From JAJYQH01 sp036261615 (GTDB lineage: Bacteria > Actinomycetota > Actinomycetes > Propionibacteriales > Propionibacteriaceae): a stretch of 64,000 nucleotides of DNA. The notes beneath the pieces were generated by a model that saw only the letters and a program-made list of their open reading frames with translations, was not told where the DNA came from and did not search any database. The translations under genes and the position numbers were made by a program. This document shows positions 40,063 through 49,016 of the stretch, in pieces. How positions within the stretch are numbered: the stretch's first letter is position 1; each line of letters opens with the position of its first letter. The stretch lies in the NCBI GenBank assembly GCA_036261615.1, contig DATAKK010000063.1, positions 8,918 through 72,917 of the forward strand, written 5' to 3'.

Positions 40063-41258
40063 CGGGCCACCTCCTCGACGGCGGGGACGAGCAGGGTCTG
40101 GTAGATGGCGGCGGTGCGGGCTGCCACCTCGGACCACGGGTAGTTCGCCAGCGCCCGCTCCCGCCCCGCGCGACCGTAGGCCTCGCGGCGTCCGGGATCG
40201 GCGAGCAGGTCGGCGAGCACCGGAGCCAGCAGGTCCGGACGCCGCGGGGGCACGAGCTCGCCGGTGACGCCGGGGACCACGGTGTCGAGCAGGCCGCCCA
40301 CCGCGGACCCGACCACAGGACGGCCGCAGGACATCGCCTCGACCGGGACGATGCCGAACGGCTCGTACCACGGCACGGCCACGACGATGTCGGCCGAGCT
40401 CATGAGCGCGGGCACGTCCTCGCGGGCGACGCCGCCGACGAACTGCACGCGATCGCTGACGCCGTGCCGGTCCGCCACCTGGCGCAGCCGACGGATCTCG
40501 ACGTCGTCGTCGAGGTGGTCGAGACTGGGGCCACCCGCGACGACGAGCTCGACGCCGGGCAGCTGGGCCAGTGCCTCGATGACGTTGCCGACCCCCTTGC
40601 GCTCGACCAGCCGGCCGATGACCAGCAGGCGGGGCCGGTCTCCGTGCTCGACGTCGAGGGGCCGGAACAGCGACGTGTCGACCCCGCACGGGACGACGCT
40701 CGCCCGCGACCGGGGGAGTCCCATCATGGCCAGCTCGTCGACCTCGTCGGTCGCGGTCGCGATGACGTGGTCGACCCGGCGGCACAGCCGCCGCTCGAAG
40801 CCGATCCGCTCGACCGGGCTCGTGTCGTGCGAGCCCTGGTGCCGGCGCTTGACCGTGCCCAGGGCGTGGAAGGTCTGCACCACGGGCATCGGGACCTTGC
40901 GGGCCGCGCGGGTGGCGGCGACCCCGCTCATCCAGAAGTGGGCGTGCACGAGGTCGGGGGTCTGCTCCCGCCACCGCTGCTCGAGGTACCGGGCGAACGC
41001 GGGCATGTACTGGAGCAGGTCGTCCTTGGAGACCTCGGTCGGGGGACCGGCGGGCACGTGCTCCACCGCGTAGCCCTGCGGCGTCTCGATCCGCGTGTCG
41101 ACGTCGGGGTCGTCCCGGCGGCTGTACACGGTGACGTCATGACCCAGGGCGGCGAGTTCCGCCGCCAGGGTGCCGACGTGGACGTTCTGCCCACCCGCGT
41201 CGACTCCTCCGAGCACCGCCAGCGGATTGGCGTGCTCGGAAACCATCGCGACTCTCAT
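40059..41258 (-). CDS. GT4-family glycosyltransferase
   Basis: A 399-aa GT-B fold retaining glycosyltransferase. The N-domain opens RVAMVSEHANPLAVLGGVDAGGQNVHV, the donor-binding C-domain starts near LLVIGRLVERKGVGNVIEAL, and the E-x7-E motif lies in YEPFGIVPVEAMSCGRPVV. It resembles the MshA and sucrose-phosphate-synthase-like branch. In the ADP-heptose operon it probably adds a sugar to the same glycan as the GT9 enzyme; donor and acceptor are unknown. I prefer ATG 41258, which has GGAGGTGTG upstream, to the GTG three bases earlier. Confidence 0.9.
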   Translation of the reverse strand: MRVAMVSEHANPLAVLGGVDAGGQNVHVGTLAAELAALGHDVTVYSRRDDPDVDTRIETPQGYAVEHVPAGPPTEVSKDDLLQYMPAFARYLEQRWREQTPDLVHAHFWMSGVAATRAARKVPMPVVQTFHALGTVKRRHQGSHDTSPVERIGFERRLCRRVDHVIATATDEVDELAMMGLPRSRASVVPCGVDTSLFRPLDVEHGDRPRLLVIGRLVERKGVGNVIEALAQLPGVELVVAGGPSLDHLDDDVEIRRLRQVADRHGVSDRVQFVGGVAREDVPALMSSADIVVAVPWYEPFGIVPVEAMSCGRPVVGSAVGGLLDTVVPGVTGELVPPRRPDLLAPVLADLLADPGRREAYGRAGRERALANYPWSEVAARTAAIYQTLLVPAVEEVAR

Positions 41259-41261
41259 CAC

Positions 41262-42332
41262 TCACACCTCCTCGGTCACAAGGACCTCGTGTCGGGACTG
41301 CCCGGTGCCGTGGAGCCGGTCCACGGCCAGGGCCACGTCCTCCGGAGTCACGGAGGACACGCAGGGATGCCCGGGGTAGGGGCACTCGGTGACGCGGGTG
41401 TCGCGGCAGACGGCGTCCTGGTCACCGAGCAGGACGCACGGGACGCCGTACGGGCGCCAGCGCGAGGCGGGCACCGTCGGCGCGAACAGCGAGACGATCG
41501 GCGTCCCCACTGCCGCCGCGAGGTGCGCGGGGCCGGTGTTGCCCGCGACGACGACGTCGGCGGAGGCGAGGACGCCGGCGAGTTCCTCGAGGGTGGTGCG
41601 ACCCCCGAGATCGACCGCCCCGCGGGCTCCGGCCGCGACGCGGGCCGTGAGCGGGCGCTCGGCGAGGGCGCCGGTGACGACCACGGCATAGCCCTGGTCG
41701 CCGAGCAGCCGCGCCAGCTGGACGAACCGGGCCGGCGGCCAGGCCCGGGCGGGCACGGAGGTGCCGGGGTGGAGGACGACGACCGGCCGGCTGGGGTCGG
41801 AGGGCAGGCTGCGGTGCCGCGCCGGGACCTCGGGCCCGAGGCGGACGTGCAGGCGTCCGTCGTCGCCCTCGGGAAGGGCGTGTCCGGCGGCCGTGGCCAG
41901 GGACAGGGCGCGGTCGACCTCGTGGATGTCGTCGGGGACGCCGCGGTGGCGCAGGTCGAGCAGGGATCCGGGGTAGTCCTCGCTGATCGCCCCGACCCAC
42001 GGGACGCCGGCCAGCCGCAGCACCAGGGCGGTCGGCAGAGGCGACTGATGGAACGAGGTGAACACGAGGGCGCGGTCGACCCGGAGCCGGCGGATCGCGG
42101 CGACCAGCGCCTCGACGTCGCCGGGCTCGACGGCGGGCGCAGGCGGGGCGGCGATCCAGGGGCACTCCCACTGGAGCACGTCCTCGACGCCGGGCAGCAG
42201 CCGGGCCGCGGCCGCCCCCTGGGGGCCGGCGAGCAGGCTCACCCGGCCGGACGCCGCGACCGCCCGGACTGCCGATCCGGTGAGCAGCACATCGCCGGCG
42301 TTGTCGAGCCGGACCACGAGGGTGTGGGTCAC
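41262..42332 (-). CDS. GT9-family (heptosyltransferase-like) glycosyltransferase
   Basis: A 356-aa GT9 enzyme related to WaaC/WaaF. It opens LVVRLDNAGDVLLTGSAVRAV. The central HPGTSVPARAWPPARFVQLARLL is the ADP-heptose binding loop, followed by GNTGPAHLAAAVGTPIVSLFAP. The last part, RDTRVTECPYPGHPCVSSVTPEDV, has clustered cysteines found in actinobacterial members. The GTG at 42332 overlaps the gmhB stop by 4 bases. In this operon it is the best candidate to transfer the heptose to a cell-surface or secreted glycan. The acceptor cannot be lipid A in an organism of this kind and is unknown. Confidence 0.9.
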   Translation of the reverse strand: MTHTLVVRLDNAGDVLLTGSAVRAVAASGRVSLLAGPQGAAAARLLPGVEDVLQWECPWIAAPPAPAVEPGDVEALVAAIRRLRVDRALVFTSFHQSPLPTALVLRLAGVPWVGAISEDYPGSLLDLRHRGVPDDIHEVDRALSLATAAGHALPEGDDGRLHVRLGPEVPARHRSLPSDPSRPVVVLHPGTSVPARAWPPARFVQLARLLGDQGYAVVVTGALAERPLTARVAAGARGAVDLGGRTTLEELAGVLASADVVVAGNTGPAHLAAAVGTPIVSLFAPTVPASRWRPYGVPCVLLGDQDAVCRDTRVTECPYPGHPCVSSVTPEDVALAVDRLHGTGQSRHEVLVTEEV

Positions 42333-42904
42333 CAGGCACCTCCGAGGACGGCGTCCACCGCGGCGCCGAGGTCGGGGGCCACGTGCGCGGCCGCCTCGAT
42401 CTCCTGGGGGCGGGTGACGGGGGTGGGGACGAGGATGCCGACGGCCCCGGCGGCACGGGCGGCGTCCACGTCGGTGCCGATGTCGCCGATGACGACGCAG
42501 CGGGCCGGGTCGGCGTCCATCTCGGCGCAGGCGCGGAGCACCATGCCGGGGGCGGGCTTGCGGCAGGCGCACCCGGCGTCGCGGCCGTGGGGACAGATCT
42601 GCCAGGTGTCGAAGGGGCCCAGCAGCTCCTCGACCCGGGCGTTGACGGCAGCCAACTGGTCCGGGGAGATCCGGCCGTCGGCGACGCCGGACTGGTTGGT
42701 CACCACTCCGATCCGGACGCCGGCGGCGCGCAGCCGGTCGAGCACGGCGCGGGCGCCCGGCACGGGCAGCACCCTCGCCGGATCCGCGTTGTACGGCACG
42801 TCGTGGACGAGCGTGCCGTCACGGTCGAAGAGCACGATGTCGGGGAGCCCGCGACCGGTGGTGGCCGGGCTCGCGGGCCTCGCGGCGTCCTGGGAAACGG
42901 TCAC
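42329..42904 (-). CDS. gmhB: Heptose 1,7-bisphosphate phosphatase (HAD family)
   Basis: A 191-aa HAD phosphatase of the GmhB/HisB-N type. The nucleophile motif is VLFDRDGTLVHDVPYN, the second motif is VVTNQSGVADG, the zinc loop is CPHGRDAGCACRKPAPGM, and the final motif is VVIGDIGTDVDAARAAGA. It removes the 7-phosphate from D-glycero-D-manno-heptose 1,7-bisphosphate. It is first in the operon gmhB-GT9-GT4-gmhA-hldE-SDR and starts with GTG 42904 behind GGAGGTGCC. A histidinol phosphatase role is unlikely beside gmhA and hldE. Confidence 0.92.
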   Translation of the reverse strand: MTVSQDAARPASPATTGRGLPDIVLFDRDGTLVHDVPYNADPARVLPVPGARAVLDRLRAAGVRIGVVTNQSGVADGRISPDQLAAVNARVEELLGPFDTWQICPHGRDAGCACRKPAPGMVLRACAEMDADPARCVVIGDIGTDVDAARAAGAVGILVPTPVTRPQEIEAAAHVAPDLGAAVDAVLGGAW

Positions 42905-42936
42905 GGCACCTCCTCTCGATCGCTGACCTCTCGTGC

Positions 42937-43053
42937 ACTTCTCCTTCCCACTTCTTCTCCTCGCAAACTTCTCCGGCTCTGAGAAGCAACTTCGTTCCCC
43001 CAAGTCAGATCGCGTGTGCTTCTTCTCCTCCTTCTCGCCCGGCGGAGAAGTTT
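42937..43053. promoter_or_regulatory. Pyrimidine-rich divergent promoter with ACTTCTCC repeats
   Basis: ACTTCTCC occurs at 42937-42944 and 42967-42974 (30 bases apart) and inverted at 43044-43051. The last two extend to an 11-base inverted pair, AAACTTCTCCG (42965-42975) with CGGAGAAGTTT (43043-43053). The stretch is CT-rich on the plus strand and less GC-rich than its surroundings. It separates gmhB from the divergent glycosyltransferase and looks like an operator region. Confidence 0.6.
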
Positions 43054-43084
43054 CGGGAGCAGCGCTTCGGGGAACCGGCCGAGC

Positions 43085-44065
43085 ATGCGCATTCTCCTGT
43101 GGCACGTGCACGGCTCCTGGGCGACCGCCTTCGTCCAGGGCCGGCACGAGTACGTGCTCCCGGTGCTGCCCGATCGGGGTCCCGACGGCCTCGGGCGCGC
43201 GACCTCCTGGGAGTGGCCGGCGGCGGCCCGCGAGGTGGCCCCGGCAGACCTGCGGGACCTCGACCTCGACCTCGTGCTGCTCCAGCGCCCGCACGAGGTG
43301 GAGCTGTGCCGCGAGTGGACCGGGCGCGAGCCCGGGCGGGACCTGCCGGCCGTCTACCTCGAGCACAACACGCCCAAGGGCGACGTGCCGTTCACCACGC
43401 ACCCGCTCGCCGACCAGCGGGCGATCCCGATCGTCCACGTGACCCACTTCAACGAGCTGTTCTGGGACAACGGATCGGCCCCGACCGCGGTGATCGAGCA
43501 CGGCATCGTCGACCCCGGGCACCTCTACACGGGCGAACTGCCGCGCGCGGCGGTGGCGGTCAACGAGCCGATCCGGCGGGGCCGGGTGACCGGCACCGAC
43601 CTCATCCCGCGGCTCGGGCCGACGCCGGTGGACGTGTTCGGGATGCAGGTCGAGGGACTCCCGCGGCACCTGGGGCTGCCGGCGTCCCGGATCACCGCGC
43701 ACGAGAGCCTCAAGCAGGCCGACCTGCACCGGGAGATGGCCCGACGGCGGGTGTACGTGCACACGCCGCGGTGGACCTCCCTCGGATTGTCGCTGCTCGA
43801 GGCGATGCACCTCGGCATGCCGGTCGTCGGACTGGACACCACCGAGGCGACCCGGGCGGTACCGCCGGACGCCGGCGTCCTGTCGACCCGGGTGGAGGAC
43901 CTCCGGGCGGCGGTGGAGAGGTTCGTCGCGGACCCCGACGAGGCGCGGGCAGTGGGGGAGCGGGCCCGGGAGGCGGCGCTCGCCCGGTACGGGCTGCAGC
44001 GCTTCCTCGACGACTGGGACGCGCTGCTCGCCTCGATGCTCGCGTCCGAGGCGCTGGCGTCGTGA
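43085..44065 (+). CDS. GT4-like glycosyltransferase divergent from the heptose operon
   Basis: A 326-aa GT-B glycosyltransferase. It opens MRILLWHVHGSWATAFVQGRHE, has PAVYLEHNTPKGDVPFTTH and IVHVTHFNELFWDNG in the N-domain. The C-domain has YVHTPRWTSLGLSLLEAMHLGMPVVGLDTTEA, which contains the E-x7-type donor site. Proteins of this shape sit beside gmhA/hldE-type operons in other actinobacteria, as I recall, and probably act on the same glycan. The ATG at 43085 follows the pyrimidine-rich region, with GGGGAACC upstream. There is no signal or membrane segment. Confidence 0.85.
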   Translation: MRILLWHVHGSWATAFVQGRHEYVLPVLPDRGPDGLGRATSWEWPAAAREVAPADLRDLDLDLVLLQRPHEVELCREWTGREPGRDLPAVYLEHNTPKGDVPFTTHPLADQRAIPIVHVTHFNELFWDNGSAPTAVIEHGIVDPGHLYTGELPRAAVAVNEPIRRGRVTGTDLIPRLGPTPVDVFGMQVEGLPRHLGLPASRITAHESLKQADLHREMARRRVYVHTPRWTSLGLSLLEAMHLGMPVVGLDTTEATRAVPPDAGVLSTRVEDLRAAVERFVADPDEARAVGERAREAALARYGLQRFLDDWDALLASMLASEALAS

Positions 44066-44095
44066 GCGCGGCGCGTCCGGCGTCCCGGCTCGGGC

Positions 44096-44172
44096 GGCGT
44101 ACGAGATGACTGACGGCGTACGAGATGTGGGGCCGAAACCGACATCTCGTACGCCGCGGGGGACGGGTCGTA
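44096..44172. repeat. GGCGTACGAGATG repeat with perfect hairpin
   Basis: GGCGTACGAGATG occurs at 44096-44108 and again at 44115-44128 with one more T. The second copy pairs exactly over 14 bases with 44142-44155. A further GTACGCCGCGGG lies at 44169-44180. The element fills the gap between the glycosyltransferase and the aldehyde dehydrogenase and may be a terminator. Confidence 0.8.
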
Positions 44173-44259
44173 CGCCGCGGGACGGGGACGGCGGGAGGCA
44201 CGACCGGATGAACGAACTGACAGCGTGACGGAACGACAGGCTTGACCGAAAGGAACCAG

Positions 44260-45615
44260 ATGATCCTCCAGATGGAGACGACTCCCGTGTTCGACGACGA
44301 GGGGATGGTCGATCGCGCGGTGTCCGCGGCGGTGGCCGCGCTGCCCGGGTGGCGGCGGACGCAGGCGTCCGAGCGCGCGGCCTGCCTGCGCCGGGCGGCC
44401 GCCGAGATCCGGCAGGACGCCGACGAGCTCGGCCTGCTGCTCACCCGCACGACCGGACGCCTGCTCGGCGAGTCGGTGGCCTCGGCCGCCGTCGCTGCCG
44501 ACGCCCTCGACGAGGCCGCGGGCTTCGTCCTGTCCGGAGCCGGCCGGGTGCTGCCCGGTTCGCCGGACGCCGTGGACGAGGTGCGGCTCGAGCCGCGCGG
44601 CGTCATCGCGGTGATCACGCCGTGGAACGACCCGTACCCGGCCGCGGCCGGGCTGCTGGCGGCCGCGCTGGCGACCGGGAACGTCGTCGTGCACAAGCCC
44701 TCGGAGCGGAGCATGGCCCCGGGGATCGCCCTCGCCGAACGGATCGCCCGCGCCCTCCCCGGCGGCGTGCTCACCATCCTCGAGGGCGGCCCCGAGGTCG
44801 GCGCGGCGCTGACCCGCGACCCCCGGCTCGACGTCGTCGCCCACATCGGCTCGACGGCGACCGGACGCGCAATCGCCGACGAGGCCGGGCGCAACGGCGT
44901 CCGGGTGGTGCGGGAGAACGGCGGCAAGGACGCCCTCATCGTCGACTCCGGCGTCGACCCGGCGTGGGCGGCCGCCCAGATCGCGACCGGCGCCTTCACC
45001 AACGCGGGTCAGCTCTGCACCTCGGTCGAGCGCGTGTACCTGCTCGACGACGTCCACGACCGGGTGGTGGAGGAGTTGGTGAAGCTCGCGGACGGACTCC
45101 GGACCGGCGATCCGACCGACCCTCGCACGACGCTGGCGCCGTTGGTCGACGAGCGGATGCTCGCGGTCGTCGACGAGCACGTCCGGGACGCGCTCGCCCA
45201 GGGCGCCACCTGCCTCACCGGCGGACGCCGGGTGTCCGCGGACTCGACCGCGTACGCCGCGACCGTGCTCACCGACTGCACGATGGACATGCTCGTCATG
45301 CGCGAGGAGACCTTCGGGCCGGTGGCTCCGATCATGCGGTGCGGCAGCTTCGACGAGGCGCTCGAGCTCGCCAACGCCTCCCGCTACGGCCTCGCCGCGA
45401 CGGTGCTCACCAACGACATGGCGCACGCGCTCCGGGCCGCCGACGCCCTCGACGTCGGCACGGTGAAGATCAACGCCGTGTTCGGCGGCGCCCCGGCCGG
45501 CTCGGCCGACCCCCGGCGGGACAGCGGCAGCGGCACCGGCTACGGACCGGACCTGTTCCGCGAGTTCACGGCGGTCAAGGCCGTGCACCTGGAGTGGGCG
45601 CAGGGTGCTGGATAG
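44260..45615 (+). CDS. Aldehyde dehydrogenase family protein
   Basis: A 451-aa NAD(P)-dependent aldehyde dehydrogenase. The cofactor and substrate blocks are in order: VITPWNDPYPAAAGLLAAALATGNVVVHKPSE, then HIGSTATGRAIADEAG and VRENGGKDALIVD (catalytic Glu; the usual ELGGK reads ENGGK). ATGAFTNAGQLCTSVERVY carries the catalytic cysteine, and REETFGPVAPI follows. The substrate is not clear; the succinate-semialdehyde and benzaldehyde groups look similar. I took ATG 44260, with AAAGGAACC upstream; a TTG start at 44242 is less likely. The gene stands alone between two inverted-repeat elements. Confidence 0.9.
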   Translation: MILQMETTPVFDDEGMVDRAVSAAVAALPGWRRTQASERAACLRRAAAEIRQDADELGLLLTRTTGRLLGESVASAAVAADALDEAAGFVLSGAGRVLPGSPDAVDEVRLEPRGVIAVITPWNDPYPAAAGLLAAALATGNVVVHKPSERSMAPGIALAERIARALPGGVLTILEGGPEVGAALTRDPRLDVVAHIGSTATGRAIADEAGRNGVRVVRENGGKDALIVDSGVDPAWAAAQIATGAFTNAGQLCTSVERVYLLDDVHDRVVEELVKLADGLRTGDPTDPRTTLAPLVDERMLAVVDEHVRDALAQGATCLTGGRRVSADSTAYAATVLTDCTMDMLVMREETFGPVAPIMRCGSFDEALELANASRYGLAATVLTNDMAHALRAADALDVGTVKINAVFGGAPAGSADPRRDSGSGTGYGPDLFREFTAVKAVHLEWAQGAG

Positions 45616-45633
45616 CCGCGTCCCCCGTCCGGA

Positions 45634-45713
45634 GTGAGACGAATGCCGGTCCAGATGGGCACCGTGGTCCGTTTCCGGCGTCCGCACCCCATCTGGACCG
45701 GCGATCGTCTCAC
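45634..45713. repeat. 26-base inverted repeat downstream of the aldehyde dehydrogenase
   Basis: Arms 45634-45659 and 45688-45713 pair at 24 of 26 positions (GTGAGACGAATGCCGGTCC... and complement) around a 28-base loop. It begins 18 bases after the stop and may be a terminator or a mobile palindromic unit. Confidence 0.8.
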
Positions 45714-45799
45714 CGCGTGAGGAAGGACGGGTGCCGGCCCGGCATGCCGGTGCCGCCTCCGCTACCGATCGGTCAGAATGGCGGGGAAAGGAGACGACG

Positions 45800-48073
45800 A
45801 TGTCCCACCCCACCTACCTGGACGCCGCGGCGTCCACCGACGAGCGCATCGACGACCTGCTGTCGCGCATGACGCTGCCCGAGAAGGTGGGGCAGATGCT
45901 CCAGCTCGACGCGCGCGGCGACATCGACGACATCGTGCGCGGCAAGCTGGCCGGCTCGATCCTGCACGCGTCGCCGGAGACGATGCTGCGGGCGGTCGAA
46001 CTGGTCCGCGAGACCCGGCTGCGGATCCCGCTGCTCACCGGCGACGACGCGATCCACGGCCACTCGTTCTGGCCCGGCGCGACGATCTTCCCTAGTCAGC
46101 TGGCCATGGCCTGCTCCTGGGACGCCGGTCTCCTCGAGAAGGCGGCGCGAGCGACGGCGGTCGAGGTGGCCGCCACCGGCATCCACTGGACCTTCTCCCC
46201 GGTGCTCTGCATCGGCCGCGAGCTGCGCTGGGGCCGGGTCGACGAGACCTTCGGCGAGGACCCCGTGCTCATCGGCGAGCTCGCCTCCGCGATGGTCCGC
46301 GGCTACCAGGGCGCCGGCCTCGACGATCCAACGGCGATCCTCGCCTGCGCCAAGCACTTCGCCGGATACTCGGAGACTCAGGGCGGGCGGGACGCGTCCG
46401 AGGCTGACATCTCCCGGCGCAAGCTGCGCAGCTGGTTCCTGCCGCCGTTCGAGCGGGTCGCCCGCGAGGGCTGCCGCACGTTCATGATCGGCTACCAGTC
46501 GATGGACGGCGTCCCCATCACCGCCAACCGCTGGCTGCTCAACGACGTGCTCAAGGGCGAGTGGGGCTGGTCGGGCACGCTCATCACCGACTGGGACAAC
46601 GTCGGCCGGATGGTCTGGGAGCAGAAGGTCTGCGCCGACTACACCGAGGCCGCGGCCCGCGCGGTCAAGGCCGGCAATGACCTCGTGATGACCACCCCGC
46701 GCTTCCTCGAGGGCGCCCTGGACGCCGTGAGCACCGGTGCGCTCGACGAGGGCGACATCGATGCCGCGGTCCGCCGCATCCTGCGGCTCAAGTTCGAACT
46801 CGGCCTGTTCGAGGACCCGCGCGTCCCCGATCCCGCCCGCCAGGCCGAGGTGATCGGGTCGGCGTCCCACCGCGCGCTCAACCTCGACGTGGCCCGCGCC
46901 TCCCTCGTGCTGCTGCGCAACAACGGCGTGCTGCCGCTGACTCCGACGAGCGAGCGGGACGCCGACGGGCGCGCCACGGCGTCCGGCCCGAAGACGATCG
47001 CGCTCATCGGGCGCAACGCCGACGACGTCGACAACCAGCTGGGCGACTGGGCCGGGGCGTCGGGGCAGGTGCCGTGGATGGCCGGCGGGCACCCTCGCGA
47101 GTGCACCGAGACGATCCTCGACGGGCTGAGGGGCCTCGTGCCCGACGGCTGGACCGTCACCTACAGCCGTGGCGCCGACATCGAGATCCTCAGGCCCACC
47201 GGCGAGACCTTCCCCGACGGCCAGCCGATGCCCCCGGTGTTCCACGACGCGCCCGTACGCCCCGAGCTTGTCGACGAGGCCGTCCGCAGTGCCCGGGACG
47301 CCGACGTCGCCGTGGTCGTGGTCGGCGACACCATCGCGCTCACCGGCGAGGCCACCTCGACCGCGACCCTCGAGCTCATGGGCGGCCAGCAGGAACTGCT
47401 GGACGCCGTCGCCGCCACCGGCACGCCGATGGTCGTGGTCGTGCTGAGCGGCAAGCCGCAGGTGCTGCCGGCGTCCGCGCTGGGAGCCGATGCCCTGGTG
47501 TGGGCCTTCAGCCCCGGCATGCGCGGCGGCACGGCGGTGGCCGAACTGCTGCTCGGGCTGATCGAGCCGTCGGGACGCCTGCCGATCTCGGTGCCGCGGC
47601 ACGTGGGCCAGCAGCCGGTCTACTACAACCAGCTCCGGGGTCAGCACGGCGACCGGTACGCCGACCTCACCCAGGACCCCGCGTTCGTGTTCGGCGAGGG
47701 CATGGGCTACTCGGCGGTGCGCTACAGCGACCTGCTCGTCCGCAACCGCCAGCTGCGCGCCGACGAGGTGGTGCGGGCGCAGGTGCGGGTGACCAACACC
47801 GGGCGGCGTCCGGTGCGCGAACTCGTGCAGGTGTACGTGAGCGACGTCGTGAGCAGCGTCACCTGGGCCGACCGGGAACTCAAGGCGTTCCGGCACGTCG
47901 ACCTGGCGCCGGGGGAGTCGCGGGTGGTGGAGCTGCGGCTGCCGGCGTCCGCGTGCACCCTGGTGGACGCCGACGGCGTCCGGCGGGTCGAGCCGGGCGA
48001 CTTCGAACTGCTCGTCGGGCCGCAGTCGCGGCGCTCGCACCTGCTGTGGACGCGCTTCCGGATCACCGGGTGA
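45800..48073 (+). CDS. Glycoside hydrolase family 3 beta-glycosidase
   Basis: A 757-aa three-domain GH3 enzyme. The TIM-barrel domain (about 15-330) has LTGDDAIHGHSFWPGATIFP, GRVDETFGEDPVL, ACAKHFAGYSETQGGRD and the nucleophile aspartate in GTLITDWDNV. The alpha/beta sandwich domain (about 380-600) has VVVVGDTIALTGEATS. The last domain (about 650-755) is fibronectin III-like. There is no signal peptide, so it should cleave imported beta-glucosides or related oligosaccharides in the cytoplasm. The ATG at 45800 has AAAGGAGACGACG upstream. Its last 11 bases overlap the end of the convergent chelatase gene. Confidence 0.93.
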   Translation: MSHPTYLDAAASTDERIDDLLSRMTLPEKVGQMLQLDARGDIDDIVRGKLAGSILHASPETMLRAVELVRETRLRIPLLTGDDAIHGHSFWPGATIFPSQLAMACSWDAGLLEKAARATAVEVAATGIHWTFSPVLCIGRELRWGRVDETFGEDPVLIGELASAMVRGYQGAGLDDPTAILACAKHFAGYSETQGGRDASEADISRRKLRSWFLPPFERVAREGCRTFMIGYQSMDGVPITANRWLLNDVLKGEWGWSGTLITDWDNVGRMVWEQKVCADYTEAAARAVKAGNDLVMTTPRFLEGALDAVSTGALDEGDIDAAVRRILRLKFELGLFEDPRVPDPARQAEVIGSASHRALNLDVARASLVLLRNNGVLPLTPTSERDADGRATASGPKTIALIGRNADDVDNQLGDWAGASGQVPWMAGGHPRECTETILDGLRGLVPDGWTVTYSRGADIEILRPTGETFPDGQPMPPVFHDAPVRPELVDEAVRSARDADVAVVVVGDTIALTGEATSTATLELMGGQQELLDAVAATGTPMVVVVLSGKPQVLPASALGADALVWAFSPGMRGGTAVAELLLGLIEPSGRLPISVPRHVGQQPVYYNQLRGQHGDRYADLTQDPAFVFGEGMGYSAVRYSDLLVRNRQLRADEVVRAQVRVTNTGRRPVRELVQVYVSDVVSSVTWADRELKAFRHVDLAPGESRVVELRLPASACTLVDADGVRRVEPGDFELLVGPQSRRSHLLWTRFRITG

Positions 48074-48794
48074 GCGGTGTCAACCGGGCCGACGCCTCCC
48101 GGAACCGCTGCACCACGAGGTCGATCAGTGCTGGGTGGTCGGCGAGCGGCTCGGTGAGGACATCGCCCCCAGCCTGCCCGGCGAGCCGGTGGAAGAAGCC
48201 ACGGCCGGTGAGGTAGCTGGCCACCACGACCGGCTCCGGGGACGCCGCCCGGGCTGCGGCAACGGCGTCCGGCAGCAGGGGCTCGGCGGCGGCGAGGAAG
48301 CCGACGGAGACCGGTCCGTCCCATCGCCCGGACAGGGCCGCACCCACCGAGAGCCCGGCCTCGCGAGCGTCCTCCCGGCGGGAGCCGGCCACGGCGACGA
48401 CGACGGTCGAGTTCAGGGCCGCCCCCGATTCGAGCAGCCGTCCGCGGAGCGCCTCGACGAGCAACGGGTGCGGGCCGAGCGGCCCGGACGAGGCCACGCG
48501 GCCCGGGTGGGCATCCACCGCGCGCCGGACGTCGACGCGGACGTGGAACCCGGTGGTGAGCAGCACCGGGACCACGGCCACCCGGCGTCCGGCGGCCACC
48601 AGCCGGGCGACCTCGTCGTCGAGGCTCGGCTCCTGGACGTCGACATAGGCGCAGGTCACCAGCACGTCCGGGAGCCGCGCGGCCGTGGCGGCGGCGATGT
48701 CGAGGGTGGTCTGGCGCCCCTCCGGATCGTCGGTGCCGTGGGCGCAGATCACCAGCGCGTCCGGGGACGCCGTCCGGAACGGTTCGGGCACCAT
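48063..48794 (-). CDS. CbiX/SirB-family sirohydrochlorin chelatase
   Basis: A 243-aa protein with two CbiX-like halves (about residues 12-115 and 128-235). The first opens ALVICAHGTDDPEGRQTTLDIAA, with the metal-binding AHG histidine. The VVPVLLTTGFHVRVDVRRAV block supplies the second histidine, and VVASYLTGRGFFHRLAG is its counterpart in the second half. These enzymes insert ferrous iron or cobalt into sirohydrochlorin for siroheme or cobalamin. No other tetrapyrrole gene is adjacent. The ATG at 48794 has GAGGAGGG upstream. The 3' end overlaps the GH3 gene by 11 bases. Confidence 0.88.
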   Translation of the reverse strand: MVPEPFRTASPDALVICAHGTDDPEGRQTTLDIAAATAARLPDVLVTCAYVDVQEPSLDDEVARLVAAGRRVAVVPVLLTTGFHVRVDVRRAVDAHPGRVASSGPLGPHPLLVEALRGRLLESGAALNSTVVVAVAGSRREDAREAGLSVGAALSGRWDGPVSVGFLAAAEPLLPDAVAAARAASPEPVVVASYLTGRGFFHRLAGQAGGDVLTEPLADHPALIDLVVQRFREASARLTPLTR

Positions 48795-48992
48795 CCCTCC
48801 TCGTCACTCGCTCGGATCTCCACCCCGATTGCATCACCGGACGCGGCGCGGGATCGGCACAGCCACGCGGACGAGACCCGGGTGCGTCGGCCAGGCGCGG
48901 CCGCGGTGAGACAAATCGGGGCGTCAGCGGAGGCTTGGGCCCGCACCTGCACGAAGTGGCCGTTGGCGCCGCGTTTCCTCTCAGCGCTGGGG

Positions 48993-49013
48993 CCGCCCGG
49001 GCTCGCCGGGCGG
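48993..49013 (-). terminator. Hairpin after the Nramp-related gene
   Basis: CCGCCCGG (48993-49000) and CCGGGCGG (49006-49013) form an 8-bp stem with a 5-base loop, just past the stop at 49017. The rest of the 48795-49016 gap shows no gene. Confidence 0.55.
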
Positions 49014-49016
49014 GCG

